Assembly (NCBI GenBank): GCA_017548165.1
Contig: JAFYMW010000115.1
Span: 1-64,000, forward strand
Source: Bacteroidaceae bacterium
GTDB taxonomy: Bacteria > Bacteroidota > Bacteroidia > Bacteroidales > Bacteroidaceae
DNA length: 64,000 nucleotides
Reading direction: 5' to 3'
The notes beneath the pieces were generated by a model. That model worked only from the letters and a program-made list of their open reading frames with translations, ran no database searches and was not told where the DNA came from. A program made the translations under genes and the position numbers. Below, piece by piece: positions 44,618 through 54,277 of the stretch (within the stretch, counting starts at the first letter, position 1; each line of letters opens with the position of its first letter).

Positions 44618-45364
44618 ATGGAACGTACACCTCTCATTCTCGTCACCAACGACGACGGATACCAAGCACAAGGCATTAACCACCTTGCAAGCATAATGAA
44701 AAAGTTCGGCAACATCATAATAGTTGCCCCTGACAGTGCCCGAAGCGGAGCCGCTTGTAGCATCACACCCACCCAACCTGTAAGCACCAAACAGATAAAC
44801 GACGACACCTATGCTTGTTCAGGCACTCCTGTTGATTGCGTAAAAATAGCATTAGAAAAGATATTACCCTCCAAGCCAGACCTTGTGGTTAGCGGAATCA
44901 ATCATGGTGACAATGCATCCATTTCGCTACATTATAGCGGAACAGTAGGTGCCGCCTTTGAAGCATGCATGAAAGGTATTCCCGCCATTGCGTTTAGTCT
45001 AAGAACCCATAAGAAAGAATGCGACTTCACACCCTTTACACAAGTCATTGAGGAATGGGTAGACAAAGTTCTTAAAGAAGGTCTGCCTACCGACACTTGT
45101 CTCAACATCAATTTCCCTGAAGTCAGCCATTTATCTGGCTCTAAAGTATGCCGTATGGCACGAGGTATGTGGCATACAGAATGGCTAGATGCCGAAAAAG
45201 ATGCAGACGGAAGAAATATTTACACTTTAACTGGCACATTCAAAAATCTCGAACCCGATGCCGAGGATACCGACTATTGGGCTATTGACCACAACATGGC
45301 TGCCATAACACCTTTGAAATTAGACATAACAGACTATGACACTTTAGGCAAATTCTGTATTTGA
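44618..45364 (+). CDS. surE: 5'/3'-nucleotidase SurE
   Basis: A 248-residue metal-dependent phosphatase acting on nucleoside 5'- and 3'-monophosphates and linked to stationary-phase survival. The signature LVTNDDGYQAQGI carries Asp12-Asp13, followed by APDSARSGAACSIT near residues 36-50, CSGTPVDCVK, and DLVVSGINHGDNAS near 90-103 with the metal-binding Asn. The C-terminal swapping segment is shorter and acidic. The start at ATG 44618 is set by the promoter. It diverges from parA, and a terminator follows before the convergent DUF389 gene. Confidence 0.95.
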   Translation: MERTPLILVTNDDGYQAQGINHLASIMKKFGNIIIVAPDSARSGAACSITPTQPVSTKQINDDTYACSGTPVDCVKIALEKILPSKPDLVVSGINHGDNASISLHYSGTVGAAFEACMKGIPAIAFSLRTHKKECDFTPFTQVIEEWVDKVLKEGLPTDTCLNINFPEVSHLSGSKVCRMARGMWHTEWLDAEKDADGRNIYTLTGTFKNLEPDAEDTDYWAIDHNMAAITPLKLDITDYDTLGKFCI

Positions 45365-45397
45365 CATAACAAACAGACATAACGTATGCAAAAAAAC

Positions 45398-45437
45398 ATG
45401 GCATTAACCCTGGCAATAAGGGTTGATGCCATATTTT
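45398..45437. terminator. Terminator between surE and the DUF389 gene
   Basis: Arms 45398-45411 and 45419-45432 pair over 14 bases with one G-U on the plus strand; the loop is 7 bases. ATTTTAAT follows on the plus strand, and AAAAAA on the left gives T's on the minus strand. Confidence 0.75.
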
Positions 45438-45485
45438 AATCAACTTAACATAAGTTAATCGAGTTCACGTTACTTCAGAATTTTA

Positions 45486-46856
45486 TCATTTGGCCTCCTG
45501 TATGAGTGTTACTTGCAAATCCTTGCGACCAAGGCGTGCTTTCAACCAAGAAGACAATCTCTCTTCATCTTCGGCTTTGAGCTTACCGTCCACATTCACA
45601 TTCACCACATACACCATACTATCCATCATCACGGAATCGACCCAATAAGTATGTACACCCCTACCCGTAGATACCGAGCTCACATTGGGAAATAATGTAA
45701 GTATTTCTGGCAACAACATTCGAGATAATTCAAGAGAACGAGCATAGTGTTTAATACTATCACGTAAAGCCCTCAACTCTTGCTCATTTTCAGCCAACTG
45801 TTTCTGTGCTGCTGTAGCCTTATTTTTTTCTGTATAAATCATACCACGCACCCTTTCCTCATCCAAACCGCGAGCGCCTTGTACCAAATCCAAATGCACA
45901 TCCTTCAAACCATATTGAGTCATTTTTGCATTCATAGCAGCAATCTGGGTACTATCCACCGTTTCACCAAGCATCACAACCCTGATAGTACGAGTACTAT
46001 AGTCATACTCCTCTGATATAACCTTCGCTTCATTAACCTTCACCACATCCCTACAGAAGTCATGACAACGATCAGAAAAGACGGTTTCCTGTACCATCTG
46101 AAAAGTGATATATATACTTGGAATAATAGTCAGCACACTGATGATTGTAACAATATGCTTTACCCTCTTCTCTCTCGCCTTGTCCACAAACTCCTTCTTG
46201 GGAAAGCGAAGTAGAAAGGTAACACCAAGAAAAGTTGCCAAAGAAATAAAAATTGTATTTATCAAATACAGATACAGCGCCCCTGCCGCAAAAAGCCAAT
46301 TACCCGTTCCAAGGCCAAAACCAACGGTACACAACGGAGGCATCAGAGCAGTTGCGATAGCTACACCAGGAATAACATTTCCCATACGCTGACTCTTGCT
46401 ACTCAAAGCCACAATACCAGCCAATCCACCACACAAGGCTATAGCCACATCATAGATTGTTGGAGATGTTCGCGCCAGCAACTCTGATTGCACCTCATCC
46501 AATGGCGTCAACATAAAATATAACGTTGCCGTCGCAACACTGAACAGTGTAGCAACCAAGTAGTTCTTACCTGCACGTTTAAAAAGCATAAAATCGTTAA
46601 TACCGATAGCAAGCCCCATACCAATAATAGGGCCCATCAGCGGAGAGATAAGCATTGCACCAATTATCACGGCGGCACTATTAGTATTCAAGCCTAAAGA
46701 AGCCACAAATATCGCAAGAACCAAAATCCACAATTTAGCACCACGAAAAACCACACCGTCTTCAATACTTGCAATCGTTTCGGACACAGCAGCCATATCC
46801 TCTCCAAAACTTAGGATAGACTTCAACCTTGACTTAATCTCTTGAAAAATATTCAT
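45486..46856 (-). CDS. DUF389 family membrane protein
   Basis: A 456-residue inner-membrane protein of the DUF389 family (TIGR00341-like), of unknown transport or structural function. The N-terminal half has six or so hydrophobic segments with the family core SAAVIIGAMLISPLMGPIIGMG near residues 60-82 and GVAIATALMPPLCTVGFGLG near 165-185, both Gly/Pro-broken helices suggesting a substrate path. The C-terminal half (from about 250) is soluble with a coiled-coil stretch (TEKNKATAAQKQLAENEQEL). It lies 53 bases downstream of lpxB on the same strand. Confidence 0.9.
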   Translation of the reverse strand: MNIFQEIKSRLKSILSFGEDMAAVSETIASIEDGVVFRGAKLWILVLAIFVASLGLNTNSAAVIIGAMLISPLMGPIIGMGLAIGINDFMLFKRAGKNYLVATLFSVATATLYFMLTPLDEVQSELLARTSPTIYDVAIALCGGLAGIVALSSKSQRMGNVIPGVAIATALMPPLCTVGFGLGTGNWLFAAGALYLYLINTIFISLATFLGVTFLLRFPKKEFVDKAREKRVKHIVTIISVLTIIPSIYITFQMVQETVFSDRCHDFCRDVVKVNEAKVISEEYDYSTRTIRVVMLGETVDSTQIAAMNAKMTQYGLKDVHLDLVQGARGLDEERVRGMIYTEKNKATAAQKQLAENEQELRALRDSIKHYARSLELSRMLLPEILTLFPNVSSVSTGRGVHTYWVDSVMMDSMVYVVNVNVDGKLKAEDEERLSSWLKARLGRKDLQVTLIQEAK

Positions 46857-46909
46857 AGCATTACTCTCCTATTATAATTCTAAACCAAAAAAACTTCAGC
46901 ACATCATCT

Positions 46910-48061
46910 TCATCGCACACAAATTTTCTTTGCAGCTTTAAGCGGAGCACCGCAATCTCCCAATATCTTTCTTAGAACCGAATATCCATCCAATTGCCTT
47001 TGTCTAAAGTTTGTATCCTTCAACATCAGATGTAGATTCCTCTCTAACGCAACTGGTGTCATATCACCTGCCACAAGTTCAGGAACCACCTGATGGCCTA
47101 CGATTAAATTAACCAGAGACACATAAGGCACTTTAAGAAAAAGTCGTCGCAAGCACGACATCAACCTACCACACACCATAGAATAACAGACCACTTGTGG
47201 CACACCTATGATTGCCGTTTCCAATGTTGCCGTACCACTCGTAACAAGAGCTCCATAGGAATTATGCAACAACATAAAACTACTATTACTCCCCTGAGAT
47301 GGCATCAGCACAACACGCTCCCGAAATTCATTATCAGGCTCTCCCACAGCTCTTGCTATTATATCCTCATAGAACCCTTTATCCATACTAGGAGCAGAGG
47401 CAACAACATAGACATAATCGCCACCCACATTCTTACATGCATTTAACATCATTGGTAGATTACGCTCAATCTCTTGTCTGCGACTACCTGGCATCAACGC
47501 CAACACCTTCTTATTATGCAAAGCCAACGACATCCTCCACTCTGACATTTTTCCTTCCGTCAAAGAGGAAGAAAAATCCTTTATCTCGTCATAAGTGGGG
47601 TTTCCCACATATTCCACAGGGAAAGCATACCTATCATTATACCACTTCACTTCAAAAGGGAGTATACTGAGGACCACATCCACATACTTGCGTATCTGCT
47701 CTATACGTCCCTCCTTCCATGCCCAAATCTTCGGAGGAATGTAATAAAAAACTTTTGGAGCCTCCGAGTTGTTGGCGACATATGTCTCGAAAAACCACTT
47801 TGCCATCTTTAGATTAAAACCTGGATAATCCACCAACACCAGCCTGTCAGGATTAAAAACACTAATAGCAGTCTTGCATTCGTCCATACCTCGGAGTATC
47901 TCCCCCAAATGAAGAGCAACAGAAACAAAACCCATATATGCCAAATCTGGACGATACCAATACTTAATCTCTGCTTCGGCATCCTCTGTGCGAATAGCAT
48001 CCATCAAATGCCTCGCATGTAAATCACCGCTGGCTTCTCCAGCTATAACAAAATATTTCAT
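46910..48061 (-). CDS. lpxB: Lipid-A-disaccharide synthase LpxB
   Basis: A 383-residue peripheral membrane GT-B glycosyltransferase joining UDP-2,3-diacylglucosamine to lipid X, making the lipid A disaccharide. It begins with the family N-terminus YFVIAGEASGDLHARHL, has VLVDYPGFNLKMAKW near residue 92, YYIPPKIWAWKEGRIEQI near 125, the LPFE and YVGNPTYDE region, and the C-domain LMPGSRRQEIERNLP and VTSGTATLETAIIGVPQVVCY (UDP binding). The ATG is at the very start of the domain, and a -7 box ends only seven bases before it, so the leader would be very short. Its presence supports a Gram-negative outer membrane with LPS or LOS. Confidence 0.96.
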   Translation of the reverse strand: MKYFVIAGEASGDLHARHLMDAIRTEDAEAEIKYWYRPDLAYMGFVSVALHLGEILRGMDECKTAISVFNPDRLVLVDYPGFNLKMAKWFFETYVANNSEAPKVFYYIPPKIWAWKEGRIEQIRKYVDVVLSILPFEVKWYNDRYAFPVEYVGNPTYDEIKDFSSSLTEGKMSEWRMSLALHNKKVLALMPGSRRQEIERNLPMMLNACKNVGGDYVYVVASAPSMDKGFYEDIIARAVGEPDNEFRERVVLMPSQGSNSSFMLLHNSYGALVTSGTATLETAIIGVPQVVCYSMVCGRLMSCLRRLFLKVPYVSLVNLIVGHQVVPELVAGDMTPVALERNLHLMLKDTNFRQRQLDGYSVLRKILGDCGAPLKAAKKICVR

Positions 48062-48068
48062 CGAGAGA

Positions 48069-48102
48069 CAAAGTTACATTATTTCTGGAACAAACTCACA
48101 AA
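48069..48102 (-). promoter_or_regulatory. Promoter of lpxB with almost no leader
   Basis: On the minus strand TTTG (complement of 48099-48102), 22 bases, TAACTTTG (complement of 48069-48076), then only seven bases to the ATG at 48061. Confidence 0.5.
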
Positions 48103-48202
48103 GGTTTAACACTTTTAACTAAAGAGTGAACATCATTATCCAGAATTACGCATATCTGAACAATTTTAATGCATGACAATAGGAATATTCAAACACTTTA
48201 CA

Positions 48203-48210
48203 TACCTTTG
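48203..48210 (+). promoter_or_regulatory. -7 box four bases before the araC-type start
   Basis: TACCTTTG matches TAnnTTTG and is followed by CAGC and the ATG at 48215. No clear -33 element. If used, the transcript would be leaderless or nearly so. Confidence 0.4.
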
Positions 48211-48214
48211 CAGC

Positions 48215-49087
48215 ATGAAAACAATCAACTTGAACAATTATAGGCACCAAGAAGCACACTTCGATTACAAGGACAAATACATTGCACTAACAAACAATGT
48301 ACTAGAAACCCAGCATGCCCCTAAAAGCTTCATCAGCGAATCCAACATCATTCTTCTCGTTGAGGAAGGAGAATGTTGCGCCACTATAAACGACCAAGAA
48401 TACGCACTGAACAAAGGTGACATCATTTTTTGCTCGCCAGGCAATTTTATACACAAAGGTATGGTGAGCATCGACTTTCGACCATGCATTTTCATCATCT
48501 CTGCAGAAGGTAGCACAGAAATGCTCAAGGGCACCCATTTCAGTCTTTCGCACTACCTTTCTAAAAATAAAGTACAATCGTTGCATCTCAAACCAGAAGA
48601 AGTAGATATTATCGTATATTACTATAAACTCATTGCCGCATATGGCAATAAAGTAAACGAGTTCATTCAGGAACAAATTATCTTTCGCATCCTACAATCC
48701 TTGGTATACACTTTTGCAACTTTCTTTGTTGAGCGCGGATTCACACATAATAAACCATCCGGAACATCTGCAGAGATTCTTTTCAAAAGATTCGTAAAAA
48801 TGCTGCAAGAGCATCCGCATGGTCGCACAGTACAATACTATGCCGAAAGACTCAACATATCACCAAAATACTTTAACTCCATTTGCAAGCAAATATCTGG
48901 AAAAACTGCTAGTTCCATAATCAACGAGGAAATTGTCAACACTGCATTGCTATTATTTAAAAACCACGAATTAAGTATCAAGGAGATATCCACAATGCTC
49001 GGATTTACCAACCAGTCCCATTTCGGTTCTTTTATGCGCAAACAAACTGGCATATCCCCCCAAATCCTACGTAAAAGCAACATTTAA
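48215..49087 (+). CDS. AraC family transcriptional regulator
   Basis: A 290-residue regulator. The N-terminal half is cupin-like (ATINDQEYALNKGDIIFCSPGNFIHKG near residues 60-85), a candidate ligand-sensing domain. The C-terminal AraC/XylS DNA-binding domain has two helix-turn-helices: VQYYAERLNISPKYFNSICKQISGKTASSIINEE near 208-242 and LSIKEISTMLGFTNQSHFGSFMRKQTGISPQILR near 255-287. I start at ATG 48215 (MKTINLNNYRHQ); the 14 residues before it overlap the -7 box. It is transcribed with, or just before, a small lipoprotein gene 33 bases downstream. The inducer and targets are unknown. Confidence 0.9.
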   Translation: MKTINLNNYRHQEAHFDYKDKYIALTNNVLETQHAPKSFISESNIILLVEEGECCATINDQEYALNKGDIIFCSPGNFIHKGMVSIDFRPCIFIISAEGSTEMLKGTHFSLSHYLSKNKVQSLHLKPEEVDIIVYYYKLIAAYGNKVNEFIQEQIIFRILQSLVYTFATFFVERGFTHNKPSGTSAEILFKRFVKMLQEHPHGRTVQYYAERLNISPKYFNSICKQISGKTASSIINEEIVNTALLLFKNHELSIKEISTMLGFTNQSHFGSFMRKQTGISPQILRKSNI

Positions 49088-49120
49088 GACGAACACATCT
49101 TATCAAAAACACAGAACACT

Positions 49121-49636
49121 ATGAAAAAGATCACCATCTCTATTGTCTTTCTTCTCAGCATCCTTTATACACTATTCGGTAGTACTTCTTGTTCCAAAAA
49201 TTACAAGGATATGATGCCTGGCGAAATACGGCTTAAGGAGAATTTCTATCGCAACGAAGAGAAAATCAAGGACACACATATCACCACCGATGACGGTGTT
49301 ACCACCATCACAGCTATGGAAACCCATGCCCTATGGCGTGCCATTATCCTCAAAGCGGAAAAGGGATTTGAAAACAACGCCGACGGTTCCAGCATCCTCT
49401 ACTCCTCACCTTTGGAAGCCGAAGAGGCTTTTTACGCTCAAATACAGAATAGCACAAATCATTTCATCACGCAATACCCTCATAAACACGAAGCAATACT
49501 CGACGCTCTTTCCAAAGCCAAAGTTGAGCTCTACGCTCACTATGTCTGGTGCGAGCATAGCGACGAGTTTGTTAAGTTAAAATTCCATATTGACAGTAAA
49601 AATCTCCTACCTGCAGAGACTTTTGAAACAAACTGA
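49121..49636 (+). CDS. Small predicted lipoprotein of unknown function
   Basis: A 171-residue exported protein that I cannot assign to a family. The N-terminus has two Lys, a hydrophobic stretch and STSC with Cys24 as a plausible lipidation site (the -3 residue is not ideal), followed by SKNYKD. The mature part is helical and charged, with FYRNEEKIKDTHITTDDGVTTITAM and a Trp/His-containing C-terminal portion (AHYVWCEHSDEF). It lies 33 bases after the AraC-type regulator on the same strand, so the regulator may control it. frr follows after 110 bases behind its own promoter. Confidence 0.6.
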   Translation: MKKITISIVFLLSILYTLFGSTSCSKNYKDMMPGEIRLKENFYRNEEKIKDTHITTDDGVTTITAMETHALWRAIILKAEKGFENNADGSSILYSSPLEAEEAFYAQIQNSTNHFITQYPHKHEAILDALSKAKVELYAHYVWCEHSDEFVKLKFHIDSKNLLPAETFETN

Positions 49637-49679
49637 CGTAGAAACATCTAGTCATAAAACACTTTTCATGGCTCATATC

Positions 49680-49710
49680 TTGCATTATTAAAATAAATGC
49701 TCTATTTTTG
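49680..49710 (+). promoter_or_regulatory. Promoter of frr-rsgA
   Basis: TTG at 49680-49682, a 20-base spacer and TATTTTTG at 49703-49710, 36 bases before the frr ATG. Confidence 0.65.
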
Positions 49711-49746
49711 CCTGAGAAATTGTAACAAAATAAGGAAACTCTCAAA

Positions 49747-50307
49747 ATGATTGACGTTAAAGTTACCCTCTCCGAAGCTGAGGAGAAAATGGAAGAAGCC
49801 GTAATGTACCTTGACGAGGCACTGGCACATATCCGTGCAGGCAAGGCTAACGTAAAGATTCTGGACGGCATCCGTGTTGATAGCTATGGCAGTCTTGTTC
49901 CTTTGAACAACGTGGCAAGCGTTAATACCCCCGATGCACGTACCATCGCCATCAAGCCCTGGGACAAAAGTATGTTCCGTGCTATTGAAAAGGCTATCAT
50001 GGATAGCGATGTAGGCATCACACCCGACAACAATGGTGAGATTATCCGCCTTACTATCCCCCCACTGACCGAAGAGCGCCGTAAGCAACTTGTAAAGCAG
50101 TGTGGCAAGGAGAGCGAGCAAGCCAAGGTGAGCATCCGCAACGCACGTCGCGACACTAACGACAAACTAAAAAAATCCATCAAGGACGGTCTTTCCGAGG
50201 ATTTGGAGAAAGATGCAGAAGCCGATCTTCAGAAGATGCACGACAAGTACATCAAGAAGGTTGAGGAACTCTTAGCCAACAAGGAAAAAGAAATCATGAC
50301 AGTCTAA
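49747..50307 (+). CDS. frr: Ribosome recycling factor
   Basis: A 186-residue RRF, which with EF-G splits post-termination ribosomes. It shows the family's three-helix bundle and small beta domain: [38 protein letters not shown] in the first 60 residues, then [49 protein letters not shown] and a C-terminal helix ending [14 protein letters not shown]. The length is canonical. Its TAA overlaps the rsgA ATG (TAATG at 50305-50309), so the two are translationally coupled, joining ribosome recycling to small-subunit maturation. Confidence 0.97.
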   Translation: MIDVKVTLSEAEEKMEEAVMYLDEALAHIRAGKANVKILDGIRVDSYGSLVPLNNVASVNTPDARTIAIKPWDKSMFRAIEKAIMDSDVGITPDNNGEIIRLTIPPLTEERRKQLVKQCGKESEQAKVSIRNARRDTNDKLKKSIKDGLSEDLEKDAEADLQKMHDKYIKKVEELLANKEKEIMTV

Positions 50308-51290
50308 TGCAGGCAATACAAGGCATTGTCATAAAGAATACAGGAAGCTGGTATGTCGTCCGTACGGATGACAACCAGCTTTTCCAATGTAAGGTAAAAG
50401 GAAACTTTCGTCTTAAAGGCATACGCAGCACCAATCCTGTTGCCGTAGGCGATAAGGTACGTTTCACCCCCACCGAGTCTGGTGACGAACAAGTAGGCAT
50501 GATTACCGAGATTCTCGACCGTCGCAATTATATCATACGCAAGGCATCGAATCTCTCAAAGCAGAGTCACATCATTGCTGCCAATATAGATCAGGCGGCA
50601 TTGGTAGTAACACTCCGCCATCCAGAAACTAGTACTACTTTCATCGATCGTTTTTTGGCTGGTGCCGAAGCATACCGCGTTCCTGTCATTATCATCTTCA
50701 ACAAGGTAGACTTACTCAACGAAGAAGACTTGCACCTCTTACAGCTATTCTTTCGACTTTACGAGAGTATAGGTTATCCTTGCTATGGAGTTTCAGCCCT
50801 AAACGAGAAACAAGGAATGTGTAGCATAGACTCGCTACGACATATACTTCAAGGTAAGACCACACTTTTCTCTGGCAATAGCGGTGTCGGCAAGAGTACA
50901 TTGCTCAATGCACTTATCCCCGGACTCGATGTAAAAACTGCAGAAATCTCCGATAGTCACGACACTGGCATGCACACCACCACCTTCTCAGAGATGTTTG
51001 ATTTACCAATCTCTAACCAATGCAACTCTGAAGCTGGGCACATCATCGACACACCTGGTATCAAAGGATTCGGTACATTCGATATGGAACCAGAGGAGGT
51101 AGGACACTATTTCCGAGAAATTTTCCAGACTAGCAAGGAATGCCGTTTTGGCAATTGCACACACACTCACGAACCAGGCTGCGCCGTCTTGACTGCCCTA
51201 CAGGAACACCACATTGCACAAAGCAGATACAATAGTTATCTCTCCATGCTCGAAGACAAAGACGAAGATAAGTATCGCAGTAAGTTATAG
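50307..51290 (+). CDS. rsgA: Small-ribosomal-subunit GTPase RsgA
   Basis: A 327-residue circularly permuted GTPase that checks 30S maturation and releases assembly factors. The N-terminal OB fold (residues about 1-70) contains GSWYVV and RGKFR-like basic strands. The G motifs occur in permuted order: G4 NKVD near residue 133, G1 GNSGVGKST from residue 190, G3 DTPGIKGFG near 248. The C-terminal zinc knuckle is [14 protein letters not shown] near 278-291. It starts on the last base of the frr stop. Confidence 0.96.
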   Translation: MQAIQGIVIKNTGSWYVVRTDDNQLFQCKVKGNFRLKGIRSTNPVAVGDKVRFTPTESGDEQVGMITEILDRRNYIIRKASNLSKQSHIIAANIDQAALVVTLRHPETSTTFIDRFLAGAEAYRVPVIIIFNKVDLLNEEDLHLLQLFFRLYESIGYPCYGVSALNEKQGMCSIDSLRHILQGKTTLFSGNSGVGKSTLLNALIPGLDVKTAEISDSHDTGMHTTTFSEMFDLPISNQCNSEAGHIIDTPGIKGFGTFDMEPEEVGHYFREIFQTSKECRFGNCTHTHEPGCAVLTALQEHHIAQSRYNSYLSMLEDKDEDKYRSKL

Positions 51291-51356
51291 ACTACAGACA
51301 AAGACTCTATTAGAAAAATAACATTATCAAGAGAAATAACTCAAATATATAAATTT

Positions 51357-52268
51357 ATGAAGACAGTTATCATTGGCAGTGGCCCTGCCGGCTACACAGC
51401 AGCAATCTACGCCAGCCGTAGTGGCATGGAACCAGTATTGTACGAAGGCAACCAGCCTGGAGGACAGCTCACACAAACAACAGAGATAGAGAACTTTCCT
51501 GGTTATCCCGAAGGAACCACCGGCAACGAACTCATGGAAGACCTCCGTGCACAAGCAGAACGTCTAGGTACCGAGATACGCATTGGTACTATCGTAGGTG
51601 CCGATTTCTCTATGGACGGTAGCCATCCCCACCGCCTCACAATCGACGACGGTAGCACTATTGAGGCAGACACAGTAATCATCTCTACTGGAGCTTCAGC
51701 AAAATATCTCGGTCTTGACGACGAGAAGAAATATCAAGGTCTTGGTGTCAGCGCTTGTGCCACTTGCGACGGATTCTTCTACCGCAAAAAGACTGTAGCC
51801 GTTGTTGGTGGTGGCGATACGGCTTGTGAGGAAGCACAATATTTGGCTAGTCTATGCAAGAAAGTGTATATGATAGTACGCCGTGATGTTCTTCGTGCCT
51901 CCGAAGCTATGCAGAAAAAGGTGATGGAAACAGAGAACATCGAAATACTATGGAACACTCAAGTACGCGGTCTCTACGGTCAAGATGGAGTTGAAGGTGC
52001 TCATTTATCCACTGGTCAGGATCTTGCCATCGATGGTCTGTTCCTTGCCATCGGGCATCACCCCAACAGCGATGTCTTCCGCCCTGCCCTTGAATGCGAT
52101 GCAGAGGGTTATATCATCGTCAAGCATCCCACTACCGAAACCAATATCCCTGGTGTTTTTGCCTGTGGAGATGTTGCCGACCCCATTTATCGTCAGGCCA
52201 TCTCTGCCGCAGGAAGCGGATGCCATGCAGCTATGGACGCACGCAAATACCTATCAGAGAAACAGTAG
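51357..52268 (+). CDS. trxB: Thioredoxin-disulfide reductase
   Basis: A 303-residue FAD/NADPH flavoprotein that reduces thioredoxin. The FAD-binding GSGPAGYTAAIYASR is at residues about 8-22, GGQLTQTTEIENFPGY follows near 38, the redox-active Cys134-Ala-Thr-Cys137 is in SACATCDGFF, and the NADPH motif GGGDTACEEAQYL near 153. The C-terminal FAD segment VFACGDVAD and RQAISAAGSGCHAA is present. This is the bacterial low-molecular-weight type. A 14-bp hairpin 65 bases downstream separates it from the SLC13 permease. Confidence 0.97.
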   Translation: MKTVIIGSGPAGYTAAIYASRSGMEPVLYEGNQPGGQLTQTTEIENFPGYPEGTTGNELMEDLRAQAERLGTEIRIGTIVGADFSMDGSHPHRLTIDDGSTIEADTVIISTGASAKYLGLDDEKKYQGLGVSACATCDGFFYRKKTVAVVGGGDTACEEAQYLASLCKKVYMIVRRDVLRASEAMQKKVMETENIEILWNTQVRGLYGQDGVEGAHLSTGQDLAIDGLFLAIGHHPNSDVFRPALECDAEGYIIVKHPTTETNIPGVFACGDVADPIYRQAISAAGSGCHAAMDARKYLSEKQ

Positions 52269-52332
52269 AAGACAGATGTCTTAGTTATCCCGTTCAAAAT
52301 ACAGAAAAATATTATAAGAACAACATAACACC

Positions 52333-52368
52333 CCAAGGACTCCGAAAAGCATCATTCGGAGTCCTTGG
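52333..52368 (+). terminator. Hairpin after trxB
   Basis: CCAAGGACTCCGAA (52333-52346) and TTCGGAGTCCTTGG (52355-52368) pair perfectly with an 8-base loop. The T-run after it is weak (AGTTTCAATTCTTCTATTT). It also shows that the longer permease frame starting at 52365 is not used. Confidence 0.65.
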
Positions 52369-52427
52369 AGTTTCAATTCTTCTATTTACAGTCCTACATC
52401 CTAAGTCTTTCTCTTTCTTTTGTAAAT

Positions 52428-54248
52428 ATGCTCACAACCATCATTGTTCTCCTACTCACCATCATACTCTTCGTTTCAGGCAAGATACGTGCCGACGTCG
52501 TTGCCCTAAGCGCACTCATCGTAATGATGCTCTCGGGCATTCTTACCCCTACCGAGGCTCTTGCTGGTTTCTCCAACCCCGTCATCGTAATGATGGTAGG
52601 CCTTTTCGTCGTAGGCGGCGCTATCTTGCAAACAGGGCTTGCCAAGGTAGTCAGCCAACGCATCGTATCTTTGGCACGAGGTAACGATACACTGCTCTTC
52701 CTACTTGTCATCCTTGTAACAGCCAGCATTGGCGCCTTTGTAAGCAATACTGGCACAGTAGCTTTGATGATGCCCATAGTGGTATCCATGGCAGTACAAA
52801 ACGGGCGCAATGCCTCACAACTGCTAATGCCCCTAGCTTTTGCCAGCAGTATGGGTGGTATGCTCACTCTCATCGGTACACCGCCCAACCTTGTCATTGA
52901 TGGCACCTTGCGTGAACATGGTCACGAAGGACTTGGTTTCTTCTCGCTCTTTCCCTATGGCCTTGTATGCATAGCTGTAGGAGTACTTGTAATGCTACCA
53001 CTGAGCAACATATTCCTAAAGAAAAAACAGAAGAACAACGATAACAATAATAGCAAATCGCTTGACCAATTAGCCCAGGAATACAATCTCGCCAATAATA
53101 TGCGTGCTTGTCTGGTAAAAAAAGATAGCACCATCGTTGGGCAAACTGTAGCAGGAATGAACCTGCGCGCCAACTACGGAATCACCATATTGGAAATACG
53201 CCACAACAGCAAAAAACACCATGGCCTCTTCCACAATGTTGAGCAATTTATGCCCACCCCACAACGACAAATTGCCATCGGAGACATTTTATATCTTCAA
53301 GGGCATAGCGAACAATTGGAACAATTCATAGCTTTAAGCAATGTCGAGGAGCAGAAAAGTGCCGACATAGAATTCTACGATCTTGGCATGGCAGAAATGG
53401 TTGTAATGCCAGAATCAAAACTAGTAGGCCAAAGCATCCGCGAACTCCATTTTCGCGAAACATACAACATCAATATCATTGGAATCAAACGTAAAGGCCA
53501 ATACATCTGCGACAATCTAGCCGACACACGCCTCTTTGCCGGCGATGTCTTGCTGGTACAAGGCAAGTGGGAAAACCTCAACAAAATAGACAACGAAGAA
53601 GACGAATGGGTAGTTTTGGGTCAGCCCAAGGAAATGTCCGAACGCGTCACTCTCAACTACAAATCTCCCCTTGCAGCCATCATCATGCTACTGATGGTTG
53701 CTGTCATGGTCTTTGATTTCATCCCCGTAGAACCTGTTACCGCAGTTATGGCAGCGGCAGTACTTATGGTCATATGTGGATGCTTCCGCAGTGTCAGTGC
53801 TGCCTATAAGACCATCAATTGGGAGAGCATCATGCTTATCGCCTCCATGATGCCCATGGCCACAGCACTAGACAAGACAGGTATCTCCTCCATGATTAGT
53901 CATTCCCTGGTAGAAACCCTTGGCAGCATTTCTCCACTCATGCTTCTGGCAGGCATATACTTTACCACATCTCTTCTAACCATGTTCATAAGTAACACAG
54001 CTACCGCAGTACTTATGGCCCCCATTGCATATAGCGCTGCCGTAGAAACAGGAGTAAATCCCTACCCCATGCTCTTCGCCGTAACATTTGGAGCCAGCAT
54101 GTGCTTTGCCTCCCCATTCTCCACTCCACCAAACGCCCTTGTTATGCATGCTGGCAACTACACCTTCAGTGACTATCTCAAGGTTGGCCTTCCCCTACAA
54201 CTCATTATGGGTATTATTATGGTTGTGGTACTTTCGTTCTCATTTTGA
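52428..54248 (+). CDS. SLC13 family permease with two TrkA-C domains
   Basis: A 606-residue inner-membrane transporter of the SLC13/DASS type with cytoplasmic TrkA-C (RCK-C) regulatory domains. The N-terminal membrane half has the motif SNTGTVALMMPIV near residue 107 and TLIGTPPNLVIDGTL near 145, the hairpin/substrate signature of this family. The C-terminal half repeats it as SNTATAVLMAPIAYSA. Between them, about residues 210-400, are two TrkA-C domains (GQTVAGMNLRANYGITILEIRH and GQSIRELHFRETYNINIIGIKR). Substrate could be an organic acid or inorganic anion. The start at 52428 is chosen because the longer frame lies in the trxB hairpin. The DUF819 gene follows 29 bases later. Confidence 0.9.
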   Translation: MLTTIIVLLLTIILFVSGKIRADVVALSALIVMMLSGILTPTEALAGFSNPVIVMMVGLFVVGGAILQTGLAKVVSQRIVSLARGNDTLLFLLVILVTASIGAFVSNTGTVALMMPIVVSMAVQNGRNASQLLMPLAFASSMGGMLTLIGTPPNLVIDGTLREHGHEGLGFFSLFPYGLVCIAVGVLVMLPLSNIFLKKKQKNNDNNNSKSLDQLAQEYNLANNMRACLVKKDSTIVGQTVAGMNLRANYGITILEIRHNSKKHHGLFHNVEQFMPTPQRQIAIGDILYLQGHSEQLEQFIALSNVEEQKSADIEFYDLGMAEMVVMPESKLVGQSIRELHFRETYNINIIGIKRKGQYICDNLADTRLFAGDVLLVQGKWENLNKIDNEEDEWVVLGQPKEMSERVTLNYKSPLAAIIMLLMVAVMVFDFIPVEPVTAVMAAAVLMVICGCFRSVSAAYKTINWESIMLIASMMPMATALDKTGISSMISHSLVETLGSISPLMLLAGIYFTTSLLTMFISNTATAVLMAPIAYSAAVETGVNPYPMLFAVTFGASMCFASPFSTPPNALVMHAGNYTFSDYLKVGLPLQLIMGIIMVVVLSFSF

Positions 54249-54277
54249 TCATCCCCAAATACTTCCAAAAGTAAAAC

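Noticed and set aside
48173..48214. Earlier ATG for the AraC-type regulator
   Set aside because: The extra 14 residues span the TACCTTTG box and do not look like part of the cupin domain, although the short leader leaves some doubt.
52365..52427. TTG-initiated N-terminal extension of the SLC13 permease
   Set aside because: It begins inside the right arm of the trxB hairpin, and the ATG at 52428 precedes the first membrane helix directly.
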